From assembly GCF_042879035.1 (NCBI RefSeq), contig NZ_JBIAOU010000014.1:68310-132309 (forward strand): a stretch of 64,000 bases of DNA. The letters run 5' to 3'. The translations under genes and the position numbers were made by a program. Shown here piece by piece: positions 1 through 9,074 of the stretch; positions within the stretch are counted from its first letter, which is position 1; every line of letters starts with the position of its first letter. Under the pieces are notes generated by a model, which did no database searches, was not told the DNA's origin, and worked only from the letters and a program-made list of their open reading frames with translations. This stretch comes from Rhodococcus_G sp042879035. Its GTDB lineage: Bacteria > Actinomycetota > Actinomycetes > Mycobacteriales > Mycobacteriaceae.

Positions 1-1200
1 GTGCTCGGCCTCTTCTACTGGGCGGTGCTCGGCCGGGTGTACCCGGCGCGGGAGGTCGGCGCGGCATCGGCGGTGATCACCACCGCGACGATGCTGTCGG
101 CGTTCGGCAACCTCAGCCTCGGCGCGCTGTACGAGCGCTTCCTGCCGCTCGCCGGGAAGCAGGCGAAGAACCTGGTACGCAACGGTTTCGCGGTCGGCGC
201 CTGCGGCGGCCTGATCCTCGGCGCCGGCTTCCTGCTGTGGGGCCCCACCGACGAGATGTTCGAGAACTGGCTGCAGGCGGCGAGCTTCCCGCTCGTCGTC
301 GCCGTGTTCTCCGCCTTCGCGCTGCTCGATCACACGTCGGTCGGCCTGCGCGAGGCGGGTTGGGCCGCAACGAAGAACGTCGCCCACGCCGTGGTCAAAC
401 TCGCTGCGGCGCTGGCGCTCGGCTACACCGCCTCGCGTCTGGCGATCGTGTGGACGTGGACCGTCCCGGCGATCGCGGGGGCCGCCGTCCTCGGCGTCGC
501 GGTGGCGCGGCGGCTGCGCCGCCCGGACTTCGCCGACACGGAGTCGATGCTGCCGCACCGTCGGGAGATGGGCTCCTACCTGGCCGGCTCCTACGGCATC
601 TACGTGGTGGGATCGCTGGCACCGCTGATGCTTCCGCTGATCGTCGTCGCCCGGCTCGGCGCCGACGCCAACGCGTACTTCTCGATCTCGTGGTCCCTGG
701 TGACCGCGGTCCTGGTCCTGATGACGATGCTCATGGGCCCCTACGTGGCCGGTGCCGCCGCCGCTCCGGGCGACGTCGTCGCCCTGACCCGCCGGTTCTT
801 CGGAGTGCTCGCCGTCGTCACCCTGGGCGGTGTCGTCCTCTTCGCCGGCATGGCGCCGGTGCTGCTGAGCTTCGTCGGCGAGGACTACGCCGAGACCGGG
901 ACACCGCTCCTACGCCTCGCGGCGGTGGCGCTCGTGCCCGCCTTCGTCGGCTTCGCCTACAACGCCGTGGCCCGGGTGCGACGACGCCTGCGCCTGGCGA
1001 TCACCGTGCAGATCGCCAATGCCGTCCTGATTCTCGGCCTGAGCCTGGCCTTGATCGACGACCACGGACTCACCGCCATGGGGTGGGCGTACATCGCCGC
1101 CGAGATGTTGTCCGCGGTGATCCTCGCCGTGCCGCTGGTGCGGGGTGTGCGGGCGCTGCGAGCCGAGGAGCCGGCCGCTCAGCCGTTCTCGGTCAGCTGA
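1..1200 (+). CDS. MOP-superfamily polysaccharide flippase, 5' end cut by window
   Basis: Polytopic membrane protein, about 400 visible residues with roughly 11-12 hydrophobic helices. It resembles Wzx/MurJ-type lipid-linked oligosaccharide flippases, for example in the N-terminal segment YPAREVGAASAVITTATMLS. Family members usually have 25-40 more residues before this segment, so the GTG at base 1 is probably internal and the true start lies upstream of the window. The predicted role is translocation of lipid-linked glycan units across the cytoplasmic membrane. Its 3' end overlaps the convergent GH16 lipoprotein gene by 22 bp. The surrounding glycosyltransferase and GH16 genes support a surface-polysaccharide role. 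The substrate cannot be told from sequence. Confidence 0.8.
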   Translation: MLGLFYWAVLGRVYPAREVGAASAVITTATMLSAFGNLSLGALYERFLPLAGKQAKNLVRNGFAVGACGGLILGAGFLLWGPTDEMFENWLQAASFPLVVAVFSAFALLDHTSVGLREAGWAATKNVAHAVVKLAAALALGYTASRLAIVWTWTVPAIAGAAVLGVAVARRLRRPDFADTESMLPHRREMGSYLAGSYGIYVVGSLAPLMLPLIVVARLGADANAYFSISWSLVTAVLVLMTMLMGPYVAGAAAAPGDVVALTRRFFGVLAVVTLGGVVLFAGMAPVLLSFVGEDYAETGTPLLRLAAVALVPAFVGFAYNAVARVRRRLRLAITVQIANAVLILGLSLALIDDHGLTAMGWAYIAAEMLSAVILAVPLVRGVRALRAEEPAAQPFSVS

Positions 1201-2120
1201 GTCGCGTCGGGAAGGGGATCGAATGCACCCTTCTTCTGCATCGCCTCGAGTTCCGGCATCACCGGCTCGTAGACCGCGACCCAGTCCACCTGCACACTGA
1301 CCCGGTCGGGGCGGAGCGCGTCCGAATCCGAGCACGGCGCCAGACCCCAGTCGGCGCGGCGCTCGCAGGCGCCGGCCTCGGCCTGCATCCCCAGCCACAT
1401 CGGCTCGTCCGGGACCATCACATCCGAATGCGCCTCGGCCCAGACCTTTCCGTCGAGGAGATAGCGGATGATGCCGGGTCCCCACTCGACGCCGACGGTG
1501 TGCCACTGGGAGAAGTCGCCGGTGATCTCGGCGTTGGCCTTGGTGTCCTCACCGTTCTCGCCGGGCCAGTGCAGGAACGCGTCCATCGCGGTGCGGTCGC
1601 CGCTGACCGATTCCGAGAAGTCGATCTCCGGTGGCCAGTGTTCGCGCTGCGGCCACAACAGCATGTGGTACGAGATGTCGTCGCTGCGGTCCGCGCGCAT
1701 CCGGATCTCCCAGCGGCCGTACTGCTGGGTGACCGGATAGTTCGACACCCCACCGCTGACCCACCCGTCGGAGGTGCGCTGCGACTGCAGATCGAGGGTG
1801 CCGTCGTGGAGCGACACCATCGACCCGTCCCACCAGCCGAGCGGGTTCCCGCCCGGCTGACCGCTGTAGGTGCTCCACTTCCCACCCAGATCGCACCGGT
1901 CGAACTCGTCCGTGAAGATCTGCTTCCAGCCGGGCAGATCGCCGGTGGGGACGGGGATTCCGCCCGCCGTCGGGTCCTGGAAACACACGTCGGCGGTCGC
2001 GGCGGCTGCCTGCGTCTGCGACGTCGGTGCCGGGTTGTCCTCACCGGTCGGGATGGTGCAGGACGCACACGCGGCGACGGCGGCCGCGGCCGCCACCGCC
2101 CGCAGGGCCCGCGCGCTCAC
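1179..2120 (-). CDS. GH16-family glycoside hydrolase lipoprotein
   Basis: 313-residue exported protein. The N-terminus is a short hydrophobic signal ending in a VAAC lipobox (Cys18), so it is probably anchored to the outer face of the membrane. The body is a GH16 beta-jellyroll with the catalytic motif EIDFSE at 165-170, which keeps all three acidic residues (E165 nucleophile, D167, E170 acid/base). GH16 enzymes cleave or transglycosylate beta-1,3/1,4-glucans and galactans. The GTG start overlaps the stop of the upstream small membrane gene (GTGA), so it is translationally coupled as the last gene of the glycan operon. A processing or attachment role for the glycan made by the operon is inference. 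Confidence 0.85.
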   Translation of the reverse strand: MSARALRAVAAAAAVAACASCTIPTGEDNPAPTSQTQAAAATADVCFQDPTAGGIPVPTGDLPGWKQIFTDEFDRCDLGGKWSTYSGQPGGNPLGWWDGSMVSLHDGTLDLQSQRTSDGWVSGGVSNYPVTQQYGRWEIRMRADRSDDISYHMLLWPQREHWPPEIDFSESVSGDRTAMDAFLHWPGENGEDTKANAEITGDFSQWHTVGVEWGPGIIRYLLDGKVWAEAHSDVMVPDEPMWLGMQAEAGACERRADWGLAPCSDSDALRPDRVSVQVDWVAVYEPVMPELEAMQKKGAFDPLPDATQLTENG

Positions 2121-2314
2121 ACTGCCATCGCGATCAGCCGGACGAACGTCAGGGCGGCGGCGGCGACCACGCAGATCGCCAGCAGCACGGCGATCACCTG
2201 CGCGTGCGGCCGGCGTCCGATCGAGCCGGTGTCGGGAACCTCGCGCTCGCGCAGGACGACACCGACCACGAGCAGGACGGCGGAGAGCAGGAAGAAGGCA
2301 ACGGTGAGGTTCAT
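2117..2314 (-). CDS. small two-helix membrane protein of glycan operon
   Basis: 65-residue protein made almost entirely of two hydrophobic helices (about residues 3-21 and 39-60). A short charged loop (REREVPDTGSIGRRPH) lies between them. No domain family is recognised. It overlaps both neighbours by 4 bases, ATGA with the upstream polytopic protein and GTGA with the downstream GH16 lipoprotein. Such coupling argues that it is a real, co-translated component, perhaps an accessory subunit of the membrane glycan machinery. The function is unknown. Confidence 0.7.
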   Translation of the reverse strand: MNLTVAFFLLSAVLLVVGVVLREREVPDTGSIGRRPHAQVIAVLLAICVVAAAALTFVRLIAMAV

Positions 2315-4572
2315 GAGTGCTCGAGTTCGACGGCGGGGGTGTCGGTGCGACGCAGGATGGTGACGGACTCGCCTTCCATCATCGGTACGTAACGTCCACT
2401 GGCGAGGACCCGGTCCAACTGCTCGGCCAGGTACTCCGGGGACATCCCGTACTGCAGCTGCATCATTCCGGTGCCCTGGGCGGTGACGTACAGGTAGGAC
2501 GGATCACGGTCGAGGGCGCAGGCCGCCAGGTCGTTCAGACACGGGAAGCTGTCCACGAACATGAACTTCGGCCCGTGGGGATCGAGACTGCGCCGGACAC
2601 CGTTGCTGTGCGGTGCGTACGACCACGACATCACCGTCGAACCCGGCGGCATCGCCTCGACGAAATCGGCGGTGACGGTGACCTGTTCCCTCGTGGACGC
2701 CTCGAACGCCGTGTTCAGTCCGCGGTTGGTGGTCAACAGCGCACCCAGCGCCACGAGTGCCAGGGTGGACGCGACCGCGGGTACCCACCGAGTAGGTCGG
2801 GCGCCGGCACGCCGGGTGTACACCACCCGCAGCCGTCGTCCCGCCCGGGACAGCGCGATCGCGGCGAACGGGGCGAGCACGGGCGAGGCGAGCACGAAGC
2901 AGCGGATGATCATCTCGCCGCCGTAGCTCTGGAGCAGGACGAGTGTGAACGGCGCCGCGCACGCCGCGCCGGCGACCAGCCACACCTTGCGGCGGCGGGA
3001 CATCAGCCACCCGGCGAACGCGACGAGGGCGAACAGGCCCGACGCACCGATCCGGAGGTACTGCATCTGCTGATAGGTCGGGTCGCCCGAGAGGCGCTGG
3101 CTGACACCACGGTTCACCGAATTGCTCACCTGGCCGACATCGCCGAAGATCGAGTGCAGGTGGCCGATCCAGTAGTCGGTGGCGCCGTAACTGAACCAGG
3201 CGGCGAAGACGAGTCCGGCGGCCAGCCACAGCGTCCGGTACCGGGTCGCGCCGAACAGCGAGAAGAACGCCAGTGCGATGATCGCCAGGATCGGAGTGAT
3301 CTGGTGGGTGACGGTGTCCGCCACGATCAGCAGCAGCAGGACCGCGCCGATCGCCAGGGTCCGCATCCTGCCGAATCCCGGAACCAGTCCGGGGGTTCGC
3401 CGCGGTGCGGAGATCAGGAAACGGCCGATTCCCGGACCGATCTCGGGAAGTGGCGCGCGGCGCAGTTGCCAGAGCAGCGTCGCGATCATCGTGGCGTAGA
3501 AGACCATTGCCACGGCCTGCGGGGCGAAGTAGTCCTGCTGGTACCAGTTGAACAGCTGGTAGAGCACGACCGCCAGCCAGGCCAACCGCGCGCGTCCGGT
3601 GATCGCGACGGCGATCGCGTAGAGCGGGAACGCGAGCAGCGCGTTCATGTAGAGCGGCGCCCACTCCAGCAGCGCCGACGCATCGGGGAGATCGGCGACC
3701 GTCACCAGGTGGGCGCCCGCGGTGAAGAAGCCCGCCCAGCTGAATCGTGCGTCGATGCCGTTCGGCAGGTCTTCGCCCGCGACGAGGGTGTCGATGAAGC
3801 CGCGGTGCACGAACGCGGTCGGCACCGACGTCACGCCGCTGGCCACGGAGACCAGCATCGTGGTGTAGGCGATCAGGACCAGCGACCCGGCCGCCATCAC
3901 GATGTGGTCGATGCGGCGCCGCGTCAGCGTGAACACGAGTGCGCCGCACAGTGTCGTGAGACCGATCCAGTACACCGGGCCGATCAGGGGGACGATGCCG
4001 TAGTGGCCGGCGGACAGGAAGTCGAGCCGGGACGCCGCGAGCGCGAACAGCAGGACCGCCACCGCGAGCGCGGCGAGGCTCGCCGCCCGGGTGCGTCCCC
4101 CGGCACGCAGGTACTGCAATTCCCCTCGCGGGAGGGTGTATTCGGTCGGGAGGGTGCGGGCGGCCACCACACACGCCGCGAGCGATCCCGCGGCGAGGAC
4201 CGTCTGCACGGTGAGGGGGCTCCACCAGTTCGCGACCATCGTGAACTGGGCCGCGAGGATGGTCGTCGCGAGCGACACCGACACCGTCAGCGCGCCGGAG
4301 AGCGCCCGGCCGGGGATGCGCAGCGCGACGACGACCGGCAGGCCGGGCACCAGCAGCAGTCCGGCGATCACCACGAGCAGGCGGACGATCTCGGGAACGA
4401 CATCCGAATGGGACGTCACGACAAGAAGGTTCAGCAGCAGCATCGCCACGCACACCGCGGACCCGAGTGTCAGAGCCGAGCGGGGATTCCAGCCGAACCG
4501 GACCACCGGTGTGGGTGCCCGGTGGGACGCCGGGGTCGGCCGAGGGGCCGACACCACGGAGGAACCCGTCAT
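2311..4572 (-). CDS. large polytopic membrane protein, possible GT-C-like glycosyltransferase
   Basis: 753 residues from the ATG at 4572 (MTGSSVV...). That start overlaps the stop of the upstream GT2 gene by ATGA, so I prefer it to a longer frame starting at 4644. There are at least 12 hydrophobic helices in the first 600 residues, then an approximately 130-residue soluble C-terminus outside the membrane. A large loop after the first few helices and the topology resemble GT-C polyprenyl-phosphate-sugar transferases or O-antigen-type membrane proteins, but no diagnostic motif is certain. Its place between a GT2 enzyme and an exported GH16 lipoprotein suggests polymerisation or transfer of the glycan. 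Function is inferred from context only. Confidence 0.75.
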   Translation of the reverse strand: MTGSSVVSAPRPTPASHRAPTPVVRFGWNPRSALTLGSAVCVAMLLLNLLVVTSHSDVVPEIVRLLVVIAGLLLVPGLPVVVALRIPGRALSGALTVSVSLATTILAAQFTMVANWWSPLTVQTVLAAGSLAACVVAARTLPTEYTLPRGELQYLRAGGRTRAASLAALAVAVLLFALAASRLDFLSAGHYGIVPLIGPVYWIGLTTLCGALVFTLTRRRIDHIVMAAGSLVLIAYTTMLVSVASGVTSVPTAFVHRGFIDTLVAGEDLPNGIDARFSWAGFFTAGAHLVTVADLPDASALLEWAPLYMNALLAFPLYAIAVAITGRARLAWLAVVLYQLFNWYQQDYFAPQAVAMVFYATMIATLLWQLRRAPLPEIGPGIGRFLISAPRRTPGLVPGFGRMRTLAIGAVLLLLIVADTVTHQITPILAIIALAFFSLFGATRYRTLWLAAGLVFAAWFSYGATDYWIGHLHSIFGDVGQVSNSVNRGVSQRLSGDPTYQQMQYLRIGASGLFALVAFAGWLMSRRRKVWLVAGAACAAPFTLVLLQSYGGEMIIRCFVLASPVLAPFAAIALSRAGRRLRVVYTRRAGARPTRWVPAVASTLALVALGALLTTNRGLNTAFEASTREQVTVTADFVEAMPPGSTVMSWSYAPHSNGVRRSLDPHGPKFMFVDSFPCLNDLAACALDRDPSYLYVTAQGTGMMQLQYGMSPEYLAEQLDRVLASGRYVPMMEGESVTILRRTDTPAVELEHS

Positions 4573-6587
4573 CGATTCGCCCCGGTGCGGCGACCGGCCA
4601 GGTGACTGCGCACGAACAGGATCGGGCCGGTCACGTATCCCCACGCCTCGAGCGCGCGCAGCTGCAGCGGCCAGTCCGACGGGAAGTCGACGTTCTTGGC
4701 CGAATTCGGCGAGAACAGCATGTGCAGGCCGCGCGGGAAGCGGGCGAGGATCGGAATTGCGTGGCCGGACAGCACGAACTTCGCCAACGACGCCGCCATC
4801 CCGGTGCCGTATCCGTAGGACTGCTCACGCAGGTCTGCCATGTTGTCGCGGTGGTAGTGCCGGACGACGGCGTCCGGGTTGTAGGCGATCGACCATCCGC
4901 GCAGCAGGGTGGCCCGGAACGAGTCGAGGTCCTCGCCGCCGCGGGTGGGTGTGCCGGTACCGAGGCGCTCGTCGAAACCGCCGATCGACTCGAGGGCGCT
5001 GGATCGGAACGCCATGTTGTTCCCCGATCCGCACTCGCCCGCGGTGTACGGGAAGAACGGTCCGCGGGCGCCGAAGTCGCCCAGTTCCGGGCTCGACTCG
5101 TGGGGGCGCATCGCCCACACCGTCGCGGTCGGGCCCTTGTCGAAGACCTTCGCCTCCTCGAACCACTCCTGCTCGCGGGTGGTCGCGTCAGTGCCGAGCA
5201 CCCGGCCCGTGACGAGGCCGATCGCACCGACGGGGTCGGCGCGGAAGGTGCGGACGATGCCGGACACCCAGTCCCGATCGGGCAGCGCGTCGTCGTCGGT
5301 GAAGGCCACGATGCGACCGGCGGCGGACTGGTGGCCGATGTTGCGGGCCGCGGACACGCCCGGGACCGGCTGGTCGATGACCCGCAACCGGGGGTCCTCG
5401 ATGCCGGCGACCATCTGCCGGACGCCTCCGCGGTGCGGCCGGTTGTCGACGACGATCAGTTCGATGTTCGGATGGTCCTGGGCCAGTACGGCATTCGCGG
5501 TGGCGATCAGCGAGTCGCGGCCGACGGTGGGAACCACGACGGTGACGAGTTCGTCCTCGCGGACCGCGGCCTCGTGCGCGGCGAGGGGAGTGGTCGCGGG
5601 CGCCTCGGGGCTGGTGCGCCGGGTGAGTCGGAGGCGGGCCGCGCCGGCCGCCGTGGACGTGGCGGTGAGCACGAGACCGAACACGAGCACGAGGATGCGA
5701 CCGAGCGCGGCGAGGCCGCCTCCGGTCACGGACTGCCGGAGATACCGCAGGACACCGCTGCTCAGCGTCCGGACGACGAAGCTGCGCTCGGCGGACAGGC
5801 CGGCGTCCGCGCCAACCATGTCGGACAGCACGGCCTTCGAGCGGCCCTCGTGCCGGCAGCGGCTGGAGAAGTAACGCAGGGTCGCGCGGCTGTCCGGGAC
5901 CACGTGGTCGACGGCGAATGCGGTCGTCCGCACGATGCGCGAGGATGGGAACCGTCGGCGCAGTTCGATGCCCATCAGGGTCTCCTCGCAGCCGGCGGGA
6001 ACCGTCCCGACCCGGCCGAGGCGGTCGGAGAACCCGCCGATCTTCACGAGTTCGGCGCGGCGCACCGCCATCGCGGCCCCGATCGGGTTGCGGATCTCGG
6101 CTCCGTCCGCGGCCAGGCCGCGGTAGTCGCAGCCGACGACCCAGCCGAACTCGTCGGGGAACCACGTCGGTGCGCTGCCGGACTCCCAGGCGGCGTGTAC
6201 CGCACCGCCGACGGCGACCACGGTGGGGTCCGTGAACGCGCAGCGGGCGGCGTCGAGCGCGCCGGGGCGCAGGGCGGCGTCGTCGTCGAGGAACGCGACG
6301 ATCTCGGCGGTCGCGATCCCGACGCCCGTGTTGCGGGCGCCGGAGAGGCCGCGGCTGTGGGTGTTGGCCTCGATGGTGACACCGCTCGGATACCGGTCGC
6401 GGAGCGCGGCCAGCAGGTCGGGGTTGTGGTCGACGACCACGATCAGTTCGTCGTCGGCGCGCAGTTGTCCACGCGCCGCCTCGATCCCGGTGACGAGCAG
6501 GTCGAGGCGTTCGGCGGTGTAGCAGCTGATCAGGACGGCGATCCGGGGGACGGCGGTCCCGGGGTTCGGGCGAGTGGTCGAGGCCAA
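4569..6587 (-). CDS. bifunctional tandem GT2 glycosyltransferase
   Basis: 672-residue protein with two complete GT-A fold family-2 domains in one chain. Domain 1 spans about 15-250 with DDD at 101-103. Domain 2 spans about 345-620 with DDD at 431-433. A hydrophobic segment at about 293-316 sits between them and may dip into the membrane. Each half has the start VxISCY/VxVPTxxR, the nucleotide-sugar DDD and a later acceptor-site acidic region (CEETLMG; GGEDLD). It likely adds two sugars or alternates linkages during assembly of a surface glycan. It is the third gene of the operon and is translationally coupled to the next gene by ATGA. The upstream gene ends 92 bp before its start. Confidence 0.87.
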   Translation of the reverse strand: MASTTRPNPGTAVPRIAVLISCYTAERLDLLVTGIEAARGQLRADDELIVVVDHNPDLLAALRDRYPSGVTIEANTHSRGLSGARNTGVGIATAEIVAFLDDDAALRPGALDAARCAFTDPTVVAVGGAVHAAWESGSAPTWFPDEFGWVVGCDYRGLAADGAEIRNPIGAAMAVRRAELVKIGGFSDRLGRVGTVPAGCEETLMGIELRRRFPSSRIVRTTAFAVDHVVPDSRATLRYFSSRCRHEGRSKAVLSDMVGADAGLSAERSFVVRTLSSGVLRYLRQSVTGGGLAALGRILVLVFGLVLTATSTAAGAARLRLTRRTSPEAPATTPLAAHEAAVREDELVTVVVPTVGRDSLIATANAVLAQDHPNIELIVVDNRPHRGGVRQMVAGIEDPRLRVIDQPVPGVSAARNIGHQSAAGRIVAFTDDDALPDRDWVSGIVRTFRADPVGAIGLVTGRVLGTDATTREQEWFEEAKVFDKGPTATVWAMRPHESSPELGDFGARGPFFPYTAGECGSGNNMAFRSSALESIGGFDERLGTGTPTRGGEDLDSFRATLLRGWSIAYNPDAVVRHYHRDNMADLREQSYGYGTGMAASLAKFVLSGHAIPILARFPRGLHMLFSPNSAKNVDFPSDWPLQLRALEAWGYVTGPILFVRSHLAGRRTGANR

Positions 6588-6679
6588 GGCGAAACTCCGG
6601 GTCGGCTGGGGCGGCGTCCCTTCCCTTTAGGAAAGGCTTGCCTACCTTACTGGGTGGTGGTCGGGTACGGAAAATCGGG

Positions 6680-7915
6680 TCAGGGGAGTAGACCGAGCGG
6701 GTCGGAGGCCGCCCGGTCGAGACCGTCCTGGATCGCCGCGCGGTCGAACGTGTTGCCGTGGAACGACGCGGTCGTGGTCACGGCGCCGCCCACGATCGCC
6801 CAGGTGAGGGTGATGCCGTTCGGCCCCGTCGGATCGTTGTGGGCGACATAGAAGGGGTCGGCGGTACCCAGCCACGGGATGGTCCCGTGCCGGGGAACGG
6901 CCCCGATGCTCGAGAACAGCAGCCGGGCACGGGGTTCGCGGGACCGGGCAGTCGGATGCGTCCCGTCCGAGCCCGCGCGCAACCCGAGACGGGTGCGAGT
7001 CGCGTTGAGCGCCAGGTTCGCCACCGGACGCCCCGACGACATCGCGTCCGCGGTGGCCCGGTGGATCGTGGCCGGGGTCGGGGCGTCGCCCAGGTCGAAC
7101 TCCAGCCCCGACACGAAATTGCCCAGGGGGACGCGACCTTTCGGCAGGTAGCGGCGGGCGTCGAGGGTGACGGTGGCGGTCGGGTCGATCGGAACACCCG
7201 CAGCGGTGAGGCTGCGGTGCAGCACCGACGCGAACACCGCGAACATCGAGGTGCCCGGGTCCCGCTCGTCGCGCCAGACCCGCAGGCCCGCCACCGTCGA
7301 GGTCGGCATCGTCGAGACGGAGGCCGCCCGGGCCGGGGCCCAGGGGATCTCGGGTACCGACGCGGGCGACGCGGCAGCGCGGCGCAGCGAACTGCGCAGG
7401 GCCCAGGCACGGCGGGGGTCGCTGCCGTAGGTGCGCGCCACCGCGGTCCCGATCCCGTTGCCCCGCCTGCGGGAGGGCTGCCACACCGCCGTGTCGGACG
7501 GGTCGATCGTGCCGAGGATGACACCGTGCATCGTCAGCGCGAGCGCGACCTCGCCGAGGCCGTGATTGTGGTCGGTGCGCACGTAGTCGCCGGCGAGCAC
7601 GACGCTGGTCGGACGCCGGTCCGCCGGGAGATCCGTGTCGGTGGGAAGGTCGTAGAGGTCCAGCGGGGACGCCGGGGGATCGATCCGCGTCACGGTCGGG
7701 CGGTGGGCGTCCGCGTCGAATTCCCACCGGTTGCTGCGGGTGGACGGGCGCAGTCCGAGCCGGGCGTGCGGACCGGCGGCGGCCATCACCCGGAGCCGGT
7801 CGGCGATGACGTGGTCGTCCGGGAGGCGGACCGGCCCGATGATCGAGGTGATCCGGGTCCGGCTGTGCATCACGTCCAGATGGCTGACCCGGACGGTGGA
7901 GCGGTCGGCGGACAT
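6680..7915 (-). CDS. condensation-domain-fold acyltransferase-like protein
   Basis: 411 residues related to the chloramphenicol-acetyltransferase/condensation superfamily (PapA, wax-ester synthase and NRPS C-domain fold). The region matching the HHxxxDG active site reads DHNHGLG (115-121): the second histidine is kept, but the first His is Asp and the Asp is Leu. A later segment (LPKGRVPLGNFVSG) resembles the structural DFGWG-side region. It begins immediately after the epimerase stop with no gap, so the two are co-expressed. A role acylating the surface glycan is plausible, but the altered motif means catalysis is uncertain. An internal Met at residue 16 is an alternative start. Confidence 0.65.
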   Translation of the reverse strand: MSADRSTVRVSHLDVMHSRTRITSIIGPVRLPDDHVIADRLRVMAAAGPHARLGLRPSTRSNRWEFDADAHRPTVTRIDPPASPLDLYDLPTDTDLPADRRPTSVVLAGDYVRTDHNHGLGEVALALTMHGVILGTIDPSDTAVWQPSRRRGNGIGTAVARTYGSDPRRAWALRSSLRRAAASPASVPEIPWAPARAASVSTMPTSTVAGLRVWRDERDPGTSMFAVFASVLHRSLTAAGVPIDPTATVTLDARRYLPKGRVPLGNFVSGLEFDLGDAPTPATIHRATADAMSSGRPVANLALNATRTRLGLRAGSDGTHPTARSREPRARLLFSSIGAVPRHGTIPWLGTADPFYVAHNDPTGPNGITLTWAIVGGAVTTTASFHGNTFDRAAIQDGLDRAASDPLGLLP

Positions 7916-8875
7916 TCAGACGGCAACCGGCTCGCTCGCGTCGGTGTCACGGAAGTAGGCGACCGTGCGGTCGATCCCCTCCTCGAGTGTCACCGACGGA
8001 CGCCAGTCGAGGACGCGGTGGGCGAGGCCGGCGTCGAGGGCGGAGCGTCGCACGTCGCCGGGCCGTTCCGGTTTCCACACCGGCGCGGTGGTCGCTCCCG
8101 TGGCCGCGGACACGAGGCGGTTCAGCTCCACATCGCTCGTCTCCACACCGGTTCCGATGTTGAAGCGCAGTCCCGAACCCCGGTCGCCGGCGGCGGCGAC
8201 GAAGGCGGAGACGACGTCCTCGACGAACACGTAGTCGCGGGTGTTGCCGCCGTCGCCGAAGAGGCTGGTGGGCCGGCCGGCGAGCATCTCGCGCGCGAAG
8301 ATCGCGACCACGCCTGCCTCGCCGTGCGGGTCCTGACGCGGGCCGTACACGTTGGCCGGTGCGATGTGCGAGCAGTCGAGGCCGTGCAACCTGCGGAAGC
8401 TGTCGAGGTAGAGCTCGCCGCTGACCTTGCTGCAGGCGTACGGCGACATCGGTCGCACCGGGGCCTGCTCGCTCACGGGCAGGTCGTCGGTCACTCCGTA
8501 GATCGAGCCGCCGGACGAGGTGAAGACGATCTTTCGAGCCCCGGCGTCCCGGGCGGCGGTCGCCACCCGGATGGTGCCGACGATGTTGGTCTCGGCGTCG
8601 AAGACGGGGTCCGCCACCGAGTTCCGGACGTCGATCTGCGCGGCGAGATGGAAGACGACCTCGGGCCGGAAGCGGGCGAGCGTCGGTGCGAGATCCGCGC
8701 TGCGGATGTCGAGCGTCTCGAGATCGACGGCGTCGGTGGCGAGCGCGTCGGCGATGTTGGCCTCGCGGCCGCGGCTGAGGTCGTCGAGGACCAGGACCCG
8801 GTGTCCGTCACCGCGCAGCCGGTCCACGAGTGTGGATCCGATGAACCCGGCCCCACCGGTAACCACTACGCGCAT
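7916..8875 (-). CDS. NAD-dependent sugar-nucleotide epimerase/dehydratase (GalE-like)
   Basis: 319-residue extended short-chain dehydrogenase/reductase. The NAD-binding motif GGAGFIG is at 7-13, a serine-rich strand SSGGSIYG at 120-127 and the catalytic YxxxK as YACSK at 146-150. Length and motifs match UDP-glucose 4-epimerase-type enzymes of actinobacteria, which feed UDP-galactose or a related sugar into arabinogalactan or exopolysaccharide. It is the first gene of the minus-strand glycan operon. The next gene starts directly at its stop. The exact sugar substrate cannot be told. Confidence 0.87.
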   Translation of the reverse strand: MRVVVTGGAGFIGSTLVDRLRGDGHRVLVLDDLSRGREANIADALATDAVDLETLDIRSADLAPTLARFRPEVVFHLAAQIDVRNSVADPVFDAETNIVGTIRVATAARDAGARKIVFTSSGGSIYGVTDDLPVSEQAPVRPMSPYACSKVSGELYLDSFRRLHGLDCSHIAPANVYGPRQDPHGEAGVVAIFAREMLAGRPTSLFGDGGNTRDYVFVEDVVSAFVAAAGDRGSGLRFNIGTGVETSDVELNRLVSAATGATTAPVWKPERPGDVRRSALDAGLAHRVLDWRPSVTLEEGIDRTVAYFRDTDASEPVAV

Positions 8876-9074
8876 CAGGTATGCCTTCCCTTACTTACTC
8901 GGTCGAGCGAGTCTAACCAGGAGTCGCCGCCGGAGGGCCGTGCAGGTGTCCGACGCCGGCTCTTTCGGAGCCGGATGAAGGCCGCGTAGGTGTACTCGAT
9001 TCGTTATCCAACTCTGCGGAAACGAAATATTCGGGTGATAGCTTCCATTTGCTGCAGATATTGGTGAACCGCGT
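8876..9074. promoter_or_regulatory. divergent promoter region of the two glycan transcription units
   Basis: 199-bp intergenic region between the minus-strand epimerase operon and the plus-strand lectin-GH16 gene. The half nearer the GH16 gene (about 8990-9074) is much richer in A and T than its surroundings, with runs such as gaaacgaaatattcgggtg. It must hold the promoters of both units. I could not fix a -10/-35 pair with confidence. Confidence 0.5.

Noticed and set aside
237..2363. 708-residue plus-strand frame across the flippase and GH16 genes
   Set aside because: Shadow frame: Arg/Gly/Pro-rich composition, no domain, and overlaps two genes with clear motifs.
2317..6851. long plus-strand frames opposite the polytopic protein and GT2 gene
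   Set aside because: They lack recognisable domains and sit antisense to genes with intact DDD motifs and membrane helices.
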